From Podospora pseudoanserina (Eukaryota; Ascomycota; Sordariomycetes; Sordariales; Podosporaceae), in NCBI RefSeq assembly GCF_035222485.1, contig NC_085922.1:1131001-1195000 (forward strand): DNA of 64,000 bases, given 5' to 3'. This document shows, piece after piece, positions 32,901-42,999 of this stretch (position 1 is its first letter; every line of letters begins with the position of its first letter). The position numbers and the translations under genes were made by a program. Under the pieces are notes generated by a model. That model was not told the origin of the DNA and ran no database searches. It worked only from the letters and a program-made list of their open reading frames with translations.

Positions 32901-34198
32901 CTGCGTTCAGCAAATCCCAAGAATGAGATAAAGGTCTGGGAAGCGTAAGTCCCCCTTTCACTCAATCTGCACTTATTTCGCACATGATTAGTTTATTGAT
33001 CGCCCTGCTCACAACAGTGCGTTGGCAACATCGGCTGCACCTCCCTACTTCAAGCCGTATGTTCAATCTGCTACTGGGAAATCTTTCGTAGATGGTGGTT
33101 TGCATTACAATTGTCCCGCTTGGGTTGCTCATCATAAGCGTCAGATTCTATGGAAGGATGTCCAATATCAACAGCCCGATGTACTGCTATCTCTCGGAAC
33201 TGGTCGGGTACCAGTAAGGATGCTGTAACTACCCAGGTCCCCCAGCCAACAAAAAGGGGGTTTCGCAACTTGGTCAACATCATCCTCGATATGGTTCAGG
33301 GCCAACTGAACAGTGAGGAGGCCTGAGACGATTTACTATGCGCATGTCGCCATGACCGACAATCCCGAAGACCGGGCACGCTATATCAGACTCAATGTTA
33401 TGTTTGATATAAGACTGGGTCTAAACAAGGTTGACCAACTAGATATGTTGGAGACAACAACTCGTCTAAGTGCCAAAGGGAGCCTCGAACTGAGAGACGC
33501 GGCCGATAGGCTGATTGCAAGCTCATTCTGCCTCGAGAGGGAAGGCCCTGTGATCAAGGGCCGTGTTTGCAAAGGTATGTGTTAGCTGTCCCATTGTTTC
33601 CCATATCACCACACCTTGGAGAGACACACCCATCCTGCAGCTCGATTTATGCCGGCGTTTTAGACGAGTGCCATAGACCTCGCATCCCCCCGAAAACAAG
33701 CTTCATGACTGGAAGCTGAAATCACGCCATCTTTGCCATTTTTTTCTGGACGTTGTGATTTCTAAGTGAAAACCTACTAAAATGTCCACGACAGGTTCCA
33801 TCCGCTGCAGATTCGACCCCGGGAGCGATGATGCCAAATCCCTCGGCACTCTGCTTTTCAGCCGTATCACGCCCGATTTTGAGCCACATTTCTTGCTTCA
33901 GACCGATTACCGCCAGCGTAAAGAGTAAACCAAAAAGATTGCCATCAGACAAAAAATGTGGACCGAGATGTGCAGAAGCGGAAAATTCGAGGTCGAGGTC
34001 GAGATTGAAAGAGCCTCTTCCGGCCCTGTTCGCCTCTCCATTGGCCTTCGCGCGCCTACACCAGGCAAAACTTCTCCAAGTTATTTATCCATTAGCGGAT
34101 TTCCCAGACGACTATATGACGAAACTGTCAGAAGATCCATGTCGACTCAACCACATGACAATGACTCACACTCAATGGTCGGGCGAGCAAATACATAA
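29906..34198 (+). pseudogene. Decayed zinc-finger / P-loop / RING / patatin-like phospholipase gene
   Basis: A single fungal architecture can be followed for 4.3 kb. It has an N-terminal Cys cluster (CVACQRSNKKV, VQCG), then after two introns a P-loop (FVGKTGEGKST, about 30385-30475) with LLADCEGLGGG. Next come an alpha-helical region (LFPRILYTFSDV, LPHLIITLNRTDNAINEEQWD), a RING-like finger (CFCCMNNVPEHVLPCGHILC) and a patatin domain with DGSGGRG, the lipase motif GTSTG and the catalytic-type DGG near 33095. The C-terminus is SISGFPRR. Damage includes a frame change near 30680-30710, TGA at 31225, TGA at 32607, TGA at 33324 with another frame change after it, and TAA at 33926. Several stops fit CGA-to-TGA or TGG-to-TGA, as RIP would give. 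One intron appears to use a GC donor (32250-32318). An intact relative would be an NTPase-phospholipase of likely signalling role. Confidence 0.82.
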
Positions 34199-34853
34199 TA
34201 GATCTTTTTACCTCTGGCCAGACCAGATGACAGCCCCATCCTGATGACCACCCAAAGCACCCCAAGGGATCTGGAAAGAAGGCCTGCACAGGAAACATAT
34301 GATGCCTCTACGCTTGATCGGCCTCGAAGTCGTGCATGAGCGCGTATGAGCCGAGGAGTTGGATATAGGTGTTTTTTTCGGCCTTCTCTAAGGTCTAATC
34401 GAGTTATCTGCAAGGTTAGAAGACTAGTTTCTATGGAATATTGACTATATCCCGACATATAGCGACTACATCTTCCAATTGAACTTGGGTATCCAACATG
34501 TCAGGGGGTGATATTGAAGGAGGCTCTTAATCAACAGGCTTAGTGTCACGTGATTGCGCGTCAGCCCCACCAAATTTTCGCGTTTGGCACTTGCGCTTGA
34601 GTGACAGCTTCCAAATTGTCGAAACTGCGACCCCGGTCGACCTGCGACGTCATTCACACTTGGGTCATTTCCCGCCCCAATTGTGCATTTAGAGTTTCGT
34701 GGGGGCTTGCTGCTATCCGAACTCCTCTTTATTCTCCTTTTCGCCGGACCCCGAGCTTGTGCTTCTCTTCAGCTACGAGGCCACTGCACTGGCAGTTCGC
34801 TACGTCTGGCGTCTAGCGTCTGGCGTCTAGCGTCTAGCGCGTTCGAACTCAAC
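34199..34853. other. Promoter region of the HLTF-like gene
   Basis: Intergenic between the decayed patatin gene and the SNF2 gene, with no supported coding frame. The last 50 bp before the start codon hold a heptamer repeat. Confidence 0.5.
34803..34837. repeat. Heptamer tandem repeat in the 5' leader
   Basis: Five copies of the 7-mer CGTCTRG (CGTCTGG or CGTCTAG) run without interruption and end 16 bp before the start codon of the SNF2 gene. Confidence 0.85.
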
Positions 34854-37830
34854 ATGCCGCCTCGCAAACGTGCCACCGACGACAGCGGGTGTACGCCCCC
34901 CGCCAAAGCCCTGCGTCTCACGTTTTCGCAGCCCTCACCTCCTTTGCAACCGTCCACTTCTTCACAGCCGTCAACTTCTTCGCAGCCGCCAAGCTATTCG
35001 CAGCCCACAACCGCCGAGCGAGAGGCATTCCAGAATCCTCCCCTTAGTCCTCCCGAGCAAGCTGAGCTTATCGCCCTCACTCAGGCTGACGATGAGCCGC
35101 TCACTCAAACTGACGATGAACAGCTGGAGCTCTACGGTGGCTTTGGTAGGTACACTCTGCCCCATCAGTATAAAAGGCCTACTAACACGCTTCCGCCAGC
35201 CTCAAAAATTGTCGGTGTGAGATACTACAATGGTGTCGTGACGATTGGCGAGGTCGTTGTTTCCAAGCGAGAGCCCTCCAACCAATACGACGAAAATGCC
35301 ATTCGCATCGACAATGTGTTTGGCAGGCAAGTCGGTCACATTCCCCGCAATGTCGCGTCCAAGCTTGCTCCATACATGGTACGTCTTCCCGGGCCCACGA
35401 GCTTGTCGATATCCCCTAACAAACTGTAGGACGCTGGAGACATTGACATTGAGGTTGTCGTCAGCGGGCCTAAAGAATACTATGAATGCCCAGTCCAGAT
35501 CAACATCTACGGGACGAGCCACCCCGCGCGTCGCCTTGCTTTGGAGGACCGTCTCAAGAAAGACAGGCTGCTCAAGGCCACCCAGTTGAAGACTACCCGG
35601 AAGCAGAATGAGCTACAGCGTCAGGCTGCCGAGAATGAGCTGCGCCGTCAATATTCGGAGAATGAACGGCGTCCATCTATGGGTTTGAAGAGCGACAGGT
35701 CTGCCGTGGGATTGCCCGTTCCGGCTCCGGCTCCGGCGCCGGAAACCACTCTAGAGGACCTCACCAAGGCCAGTCAGTCCGTGAATGTTCGGCCAACTGG
35801 TGGAGGTTTTGTCCAGACGCTGGCCTTAAGCGAGGAGCAGCTCTCACAAATGCCCCTAGCTGAGCAACCCAAGTCCATCAAGGCCAAATTGCTGCCATAT
35901 CAGCTCCAAGGTCTTGCTTGGCTGACCGCGAAGGAAAACTCAACCTTCCCGCAACCTGGCTCCCCAGACTCGGTACAGCTTTGGAAACGCGATGCCAAGG
36001 GTAACTACAACAATCTTGGCACCAACATCACCGTTGCAACGCCCCCTTCTCTTCTGTCAGGAGGAATCCTGGCCGATGATATGGGTTTAGGCAAGACTCT
36101 GCAAATCATCAGTCTGATCATGACTGGAGGGCCCGGAATCACGCTTATTGTGGCACCTGTGAGCGTAATAAGCAACTGGGAGCAACAGATTCAGCGCCAT
36201 GTCCACGAGAAGGACGCCCCCAAGGTTCTTATCCATCACGGCACGACCAGGCAGACCACTTCCAAGGCATTAAAGGAGTACGGTGTTGTCATTACAAGCT
36301 ATGGTACCTTGGCTAGCGAGGCTTCTGGCAAAGGGCCGCTTTCTCAGATTGAGTGGCGCCGGATTGTTCTCGATGAAGGTCACACCATTCGCAACGCCAA
36401 GACCAAGGCTGCTTTGGCCGCCTGCCAGCTCAAGGCGAAGTCACGATGGGTTCTGACGGGAACCCCCATGTATGTTGTTTGATGCTGTGCCCATTCTCGA
36501 GCTGTTGCTAACTATTTCCAGCATCAACAACATCCGAGATCTGCATTCTCTGCTTAGATTCCTCCGCATCACTGGTGGTATCGAGCAACCAGAAGTGTTC
36601 AACATGGTGATTGGTAGACCTCTAGCGCTTAAGCAGCGTCGCGCCGTGTCTCTTCTTCAGCACCTTATGAACGATCTTTGTCTCCGTCGTCTCAAGGACA
36701 TGAATTTTGTGGACCTCAAGCTTCCGGCCAAGACCGAGTACATCCACCGTATCACCTTCTGGGAGGATGAGAAGAAGAAATATGACGCTTTGCTTTCTGA
36801 AGCGCAGGGCGCGCTGAGGGATTTCCAGAGCCGCAAGAAAGGGCCTGGTGCCGAGAAGAATAGATTCCAGAGTGTGCTTGAGAGACTTTTGCGTCTTCGC
36901 CAAACGTGTGTGTTCTCGTCTGTTTGTATTGTGACTTTCGCACTAACATGCCACAGCTGCAATCACTGGACACTGTGCAAGGATCGCATCACCGACCTTC
37001 TTCAGCTCCTCGAAGACAACGATGTCGTGCCACTCAACGCCAAGAACCGCGCCCTTTTGCAGCAGGCCCTCCAATTGTTCATAGAAAGCCAAGAGGAGTG
37101 TCCTGTTTGCTTCGAGGCCATGAAGAGCCCGGTCATCACTCACTGCAAGCATGCTTTCTGTCGGCCTTGCATTTCCAAGGTGATTGAAATCCAGGGCAAG
37201 TGCCCTATGTGTCGGGCTAGCCTGTCCGAAGACAACTTGGTTGAGCCCGCACCTGAAAAGGGCATCGAAGAAATGGAGGTGGACAACCTCGACCGTGAGA
37301 CCAAGAGCTCCAAAACCGAAGCCTTGCTCAAGATTTTGCAAGCTACCCTGAAGAAGGAGGGGTCAAAAGTCATCATCTTCAGCCAGTGGACCTCCTTCCT
37401 CAATGTCATCCAGCGTCAGCTTGACGAGGCTGGGTACACCTACACTCGTATTGACGGCAGCATGAACGCCACCAAACGTGACGTGGCTATCAAGGCTCTT
37501 GACGAGGACCCCAACACAAGGATCATGCTGGCTAGTTTGTCGGTTTGCAGTGTGGGATTGAACTTGGTGTCTGCTGATACTGTCGTTTTGGCAGATAGCT
37601 GGTGGGCGCCTGCGATTGAGGATCAGGCGGTGGATCGTGTGCATCGGTTGGGGCAGACGCGGGAGACGACGGTGTGGAGGTTGGTGATGGAGGGGACGGT
37701 GGAGGAGAGGGTGCTGGACATCCAGGCGGAGAAGAGGGAGTTGGTGGGGAAGGCGTTTCAGGAAAGGGAGAAGAAGGGGGAGAAGAGGAAGGAGACGAGG
37801 ATGGCGGACGTGATGAAGTTGCTTTCTTGA
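34854..37830 (+). CDS. HIRAN-SNF2-RING DNA translocase (HLTF/Rad5 class)
   Basis: Four exons (34854-35378, 35430-36469, 36522-36905, 36957-37830) join in phase to 940 aa, with introns of 51, 52 and 51 nt. The N-terminal 110 residues are disordered and rich in SQPSTSSQ repeats. A HIRAN domain follows (IVGVRYYNGVVTIGEVV, QYDENAIRIDN; about residues 120-185), which in HLTF binds DNA 3' ends. The SNF2 ATPase has ILADDMGLGKTLQI (motif I), VLDEGH (II) and VLTGTP (III). A C3HC4 RING lies between the helicase lobes (CPVCFEAMKSPVITHCKHAF, CPMC), and the C-terminal helicase contains IIFSQWTSFLNVI, RIDGSM and DRVHRLGQ. This order is that of ubiquitin ligase/translocases acting in post-replication repair. 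At 940 aa it is close to human HLTF and shorter than yeast Rad5. The start ATG follows a heptamer repeat. Confidence 0.93.
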
Positions 37831-38624
37831 GGGGTGAGGGGACTTGGTGTTTGTTATGAGGTGCTAGTGTTGCTAGATACCTGTGGGGGAACATTATGGT
37901 TTGTTAATGGGGGTATGTTGGGCAAGATATCCTGTGTGTTTTATGGGTGGTATTTATGGTCGGCGGGTTGTTTGCTAGAGGTTAATGCGGGTAGAAGAAT
38001 ACTGGGTGGTGTGTATAGTTGGTTGTAGTCTTTGCCAACATTTAGCTTTCTGTTTAGCTGGTAGGCATGTAATTTTTTCTTTTTCGGTACATAACTTATC
38101 TCTGCCATAGCTTTGTAGCTACTAGTGCCTGTTAGCTTCACAGAGCATTGTGTGTTGTACAACTCATCATTCTTCAACTTGCAATGTTGTATGTGTATGG
38201 TGAGAGGGAGGCTATGAGGTCACATTGTTGGACCATTGTTGGACAAGACTGGCGGGCTGATAAAGACTGGTCAACTATCATAGTTCTTTCTTTCATGACA
38301 CCAGTGTTTACATATCTTGGACACGAAGAAACATCATGCATGTCATAACAGTCATTTCTTTTCCTTATTCTTTTCCTAAAATCTATCTGCCAGACCTATC
38401 CGAACCTGGTCCTATCCGTCATAAAACCCGTCCCAAAAGCAAATGTACAACTGAAGATAAGTATGTTTGAAGAAGTGAAAGCCAACCCGTCCCATCCCAT
38501 CCCTCCCAATGATCAAAGTAAACACCGATGACAAAAAAGGCCCTAAGAGTGTCTAAGGAGTGTGAGAATAGAAGTGAAAGATAAAAGTTGAACACCTGAC
38601 GACGAGTCCAAAAAGTCTACCCAC
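37831..38624. other. Convergent 3' intergenic region
   Basis: Lies between two genes transcribed toward each other (SNF2-class forward, AA9 reverse). No supported coding frame; both 3' untranslated regions fall here. Confidence 0.5.
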
Positions 38625-40070
38625 CTAGTTCTTCCCCGCCCTCCTCCTATAGTTTTTACTCTTCTTACACCCCTTCTTTCCCCCTCCAGTCGTCACCGGA
38701 GCCGCAGCCTCAGTAGTAGTCGCAGGCCTAGTAACAAGCGTAGTAGGAACAGGTGTCACAACCACCGCTTCTCTCGTCGTGGTGGGAGCAGGGACATTCT
38801 CTTCTTCTTCTTCTTCCTCCTCCTCACCCTCACCATTCCCACCCTCATACCCCCCATCACCCCCCTCAACCGGCTCCGGCTCAGGGACCACAACCCCCGG
38901 CTCCTCCACCCCCGGACTAACCCCCACCCCGGGAATCCTCCCCGGCACGGGCGCCGAACTCTCACTCTCACTCCCCACCTTCTGCCCCTTATTCCTCGGC
39001 CCCTTCCAATCCCCACTCCGGCAACTATCCACAATCTTGTCACACTTCTTCTCCTGCCAGACTTTACACCCCCTTGAGCCGCTCGGCGGCGCAGAAGTAT
39101 AACATTTATCCAGCTGCGCCCAGCAGTCATCGCTCGCCTTCCAGCACTCATTCTCGTTGCTATAATCCGGCACTTCCTTTGCGCACCAGTTCGCGTTCTT
39201 GAGAATACAACCCGCTGGGATCACACCGTCGGTTTGCTTAGCGTTTGTGCTGGGGCCAGGACCAGATGGACGGAAAATAGCAGGCCCGACAACTTTGTAA
39301 GGTTTGGTATCAGGGTTGGATTCATAAACATTGTATGTAACTCCCGGATCGGAGTACTTGACATGGCCGGGGATGGAGACTGATTTATCCGAGGGAATAG
39401 ACACCGTTCCCGTGGTGGACCCCGACACAAACAACTGGGCGCAGTTGACAAAGAATTGAGGTCCTGAGCCGGAGATGTCGTGGATGGCGAGGATTTCTGA
39501 GCGGGCGAGGTAGTAACCTGTTGGCAAGCCGGAGGGGAGGGAGAAGGAGAGGAGGCCCTTGTCCGCGATGAGCTTCTTTGCTGACCATTGCTTGCGAGAG
39601 GAGTCATAGCCGTCGGAGTAGATCTTGAACCAGCCGCCGCCGGCAGGGTTCGTGGTGGCTATGTTGGAGACTTGCTTGAGGTAGATTGCTACTGAGCCAA
39701 TGTGGGAGGGGTCGATGGGGCCGGCGCCCTTGGTGGGCTCGTCGGCCCATTCGCGGAAGGCAAAGGTGAGGGTTGAGCCCGCGGGTGCTGGGCAGGTGAA
39801 GGCCACGGGGGTGGCGCCTTCGAGGCCTGGGGGGAGGGTTAGATACTCGGGAAGTAGAAGGACAAAGGGGGGAGACATACCGCAGGCCATGTTGGCGTTG
39901 TTGATGCCTTCAATGGGAAAGGTGGCGCGGTCGGGGTTCTTGGACATGCGGATGCAAGTGCCATCACCTTGGTTGACGCCGTTGACGAAGACGGTGGTGA
40001 GGACTGTGTGAGCTGTTGCCAGGGAGGCAAAGGTGGTAGCCAGACTGGCTATGAAGAGGTTGGACCGCAT
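38625..40070 (-). CDS. AA9 lytic polysaccharide monooxygenase with X278-like module and long tail
   Basis: Two exons (39881-40070 and 38625-39826) joined across a 54-nt intron give 463 aa. The signal peptide is residues 1-20 (ending SLATA), leaving His21 as the new N-terminus, the first copper ligand of this family. The second ligand is the His of DPSHIGSVAIYL. The core ends with AIHDISGSGPQFFVNCAQLF; the usual axial Tyr of QFY is Phe189 here. After the catalytic domain a Cys/Trp-rich module (CWKASDDCWAQLDKC, SGSRGCKVWQEKKC) resembles the X278 module known from other AA9 proteins. Then comes a Pro/Glu/Gly-rich acidic linker, a Thr-rich stretch and a basic C-terminus (KKGCKKSKNYRRRAGKN). The role is oxidative cleavage of cellulose or related glycans outside the cell. 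The intron is stop-free and in frame, so retained transcripts would still be translated. Confidence 0.93.
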   Translation of the reverse strand: MRSNLFIASLATTFASLATAHTVLTTVFVNGVNQGDGTCIRMSKNPDRATFPIEGINNANMACGMSPPFVLLLPEYLTLPPGLEGATPVAFTCPAPAGSTLTFAFREWADEPTKGAGPIDPSHIGSVAIYLKQVSNIATTNPAGGGWFKIYSDGYDSSRKQWSAKKLIADKGLLSFSLPSGLPTGYYLARSEILAIHDISGSGPQFFVNCAQLFVSGSTTGTVSIPSDKSVSIPGHVKYSDPGVTYNVYESNPDTKPYKVVGPAIFRPSGPGPSTNAKQTDGVIPAGCILKNANWCAKEVPDYSNENECWKASDDCWAQLDKCYTSAPPSGSRGCKVWQEKKCDKIVDSCRSGDWKGPRNKGQKVGSESESSAPVPGRIPGVGVSPGVEEPGVVVPEPEPVEGGDGGYEGGNGEGEEEEEEEEENVPAPTTTREAVVVTPVPTTLVTRPATTTEAAAPVTTGGGKKGCKKSKNYRRRAGKN

Positions 40071-42999
40071 CTTGGTGGGTGGCTCTCTAAGGATGTGATA
40101 TTCTGTAGGCCAGTTGCCGAGGTTTGCAAGTCGAGTCGAAATGACTGGCGCTGAAAAGGTCGAGGCGTCAAGAGGATGATCAACAATCCAGGCTATTGTC
40201 TCTGTCGAAGAGACTGTGAAAGAATAAGGAGAAACAAGAACCAAAAAGGAACGGCTGGCTCTTGATGCTCCAAACTGAAGCGAAGCGAAGGAATGACCAG
40301 AGATATACTTTTGTCAAAGCACTAGTAGAACTTCCAGAGTCGAAAAGAATGAATGACAGCCTGGTGTCAAAGAGGGAAAAGAGTCTCAGGACTGACTGAG
40401 GGACAAGAGAGGAAGCAAGCACCCGACCTGCTGGGACCAACTATGGTCTTATACAACAGGATGCACACGCAGTATGACAAACAAACAGCCGAGGAGAACC
40501 AACGCAACAATGATAGGGGGTGCAACCAACGAAGGGATCCCTACCACGAGAGCAAGGGACCGGAAAATTTACCTCACGTTCCTGTGCATCCATACTGTGT
40601 GCATGCAGGTACCGAGATCCTCCCTGCCACTTACATGTAAATCCTCCCGGCGTAGCCCTCCAAGAGCACCGGTCCGGAGGTAGGGTCGGGATGTTTCCCC
40701 AGGGGTCATCCATCCAACACAGCGTACAGTCAGAAAAAGAATCCAGCTGTAAAGGACTCGGTTTGTTTGTCGTGAGCAAACAACCCCTTATGATTGGCGC
40801 CCACCTCCTGGACCACCTCGGCACCTCTCAACGCCACTGTTTGAACCTGAGCCATCCGCCTGCATATCACAAAAGGGGGGCTAACAATCGCGGGGTGGGA
40901 GCTGCGGGAGTCCGTTTGCTTGGTTGTGCGACGTCATCCCGTCATTCCCAATGGATCGACTCTCCTCTTTTTTTGTGTTTACCCCTGGATTTTGGCTGCC
41001 GTTGAAACACGCCGCCAAATGCAGGGGTAGCAGAGAGGTTTTTGTTTTCCTCCGAAGTTGGTGCGGGAACATGCAGATCAGTAGATCGTCCGTCCCTCCA
41101 CTCCGGTGGTCCAGGTCCGTGGATTCCAAGACATTGGTGTTTCGTAACTTCTCAGCTGGGAGAGAGCGGTGATGCAGCTCTGGTGGTGATGGTTTTGCGC
41201 TTCGAGAAGTTGCATCGGCGGCAATCTTGGTAGGTTTTAGCGGCGAGCGGCAATGGGGGAAGCTCGCCCAATCGTGGGTTAACCGCCGTGGTGGGTTCCC
41301 CTCTATTTTTGACGACGACCAGAACCCAGGCTAATAAATATCAGATTGCGAATGGTCGTTCAACTGATGATGACGAGAGCGAGATTTCATCTATTTGACG
41401 GGCACAGTAGTTGTTAGCTTGTTACTGTCAGAAATGACACATACAGCAGCTACTGCTGGTGAATCGGCCTTCAGTCTCCGATGTCCGAGGTGCAGGTGAA
41501 GGGACTCGCGGAAAATGCTCCAAAAATGTGACACGACACGGCACTTATTTCCAGGCGCATTTTTCACACAGGAGGTGATGTGAAAAGTTCCTCGAGAGCT
41601 GAGCTGAGGAGGTGTCAAACGTAACAGTGCGGACGACGATTTGGTCGAGGCTGAAAGACTTAGTCTGATGAGTGGCGACAGTAGCCGCAAGGAATGGGTA
41701 TATCTACTGTCCTGGCGGTTGATCTTGAAGAAGTGAGGTCTAATAGAAGCCGCTGTCAATAAAGTTGATGGCTGGAAGGAATAATAGGTACTGACCACTG
41801 GAAATGAGCAGGCTGGGTTGCTCCCTCGTGCCTGCCCTCGAAGCAAGCCCTCCTTTGACCTCATTCATTCAGTCTCCCTCCATAAACTCGCACATCACTC
41901 AACTACCGCAACTCATGCAGCCAGCCTCCGACTCCAAAGCAGTGTAATCCATCACCATCTCAAACCCCTCATTCCACCATCTCCATCTCTTCCGCGTCCG
42001 ATCCACAACCTCGATAGCCTCGCTTACACAGCACAAGTGTTTCCCCGGACGGAGCAACATACCTACATCTGACACCAATATTGATCTCTCTTCAACTGCC
42101 GATCCTTCAGTGATTACAGTAGCCTCCCGTCAAAAGCACCCACCCGAACTCATTCACACATGGCTCACTCACTTGCGCACTCACCCATGGCTCACCCACT
42201 TACGCACTCATCCATGAACGAGACTTCTAATCCTCACTAAGCCACCGACATACGGCCGTGCGACCCTTTTCTGTTCCTCTGCCCAATCTTTCCTGCGATG
42301 TCTCAAGCCTACCTGCCTACCTTCCTTGATGTTGTCAGATCATGCCTAGCAGCCCAACCCGTCCCGAGTCCGACAAGACAAATCCAGACCTTTTACTTCT
42401 CTCATCATACCTACCTACCTATCCTACCAAACTTATAACTCGGATGCTCGGCACTGCCCAACCATGACGATATCGACAAAACCCCAAGGGTGAACGTTAG
42501 TCATTCATCTCGACCACCAACAGGATTGGACAGCGGATCTGAGAGAGCAGAAGAAGGAAAACAAAACAAAACAAGGCAATGCATTGAACAAGAAGCAAGC
42601 GCCTAACCATCTATATAAAACCCAAATATACCTATGAGATATTATTCCTTTCACCCTTGGATTTTCCCGGTGATTCATAACGATAGTCATAATCAGCCCT
42701 CTTTTCATATCTACCTCATGTAGCATACCCCTATCAAAGGTGGAATGCTCAGATAAGATGCCCAAAACCCAGACTCAAACCCATCAGTTCCCTATACCCA
42801 AAGAAATTGCAAAAGAAAAAGGATCGTCAGAAAAGTCGTTATCGAAGTCTAAAAGGCACCCTCAATGGCGAAGAAAGAGGTGCAATGGCGAAGAAGTAGA
42901 TGCGGCGGTGAAGCAAGAGGTGCAGTGGCGAAGCAAGAGGTGCGACGACATGCTGAAGGGTTGAATGTCGAGAGCTTTCTTCAGAGAGCCAGGCGCTGA
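40071..42999. other. Intergenic region, no gene seen
   Basis: These 2.9 kb contain the AA9 promoter on the left and the 3' end of the zinc-finger gene on the right. Frames at 40520-41005 (forward) and 41391-41864 (reverse) have no domain. A 20-bp minisatellite lies at the right end. Confidence 0.45.
42850..42949. repeat. 20-bp minisatellite, four to five copies
   Basis: Units of 20 bp start at 42870, 42890, 42910 and 42930, reading GAAGCAAGAGGTGCAGTGGC or close variants. A weaker copy starts at 42850. It lies 50 bp beyond the stop codon of the zinc-finger gene, probably in its 3' untranslated region. Confidence 0.8.

Noticed and set aside
34168-35180. TATAAAAG-like motif near 35168 as a promoter
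   Set aside because: It lies inside the first coding exon of the SNF2-class gene.
41391-41864. 157-codon reverse frame
   Set aside because: Ser/Leu/Arg-rich composition without domain or splice context; looks like random sequence.
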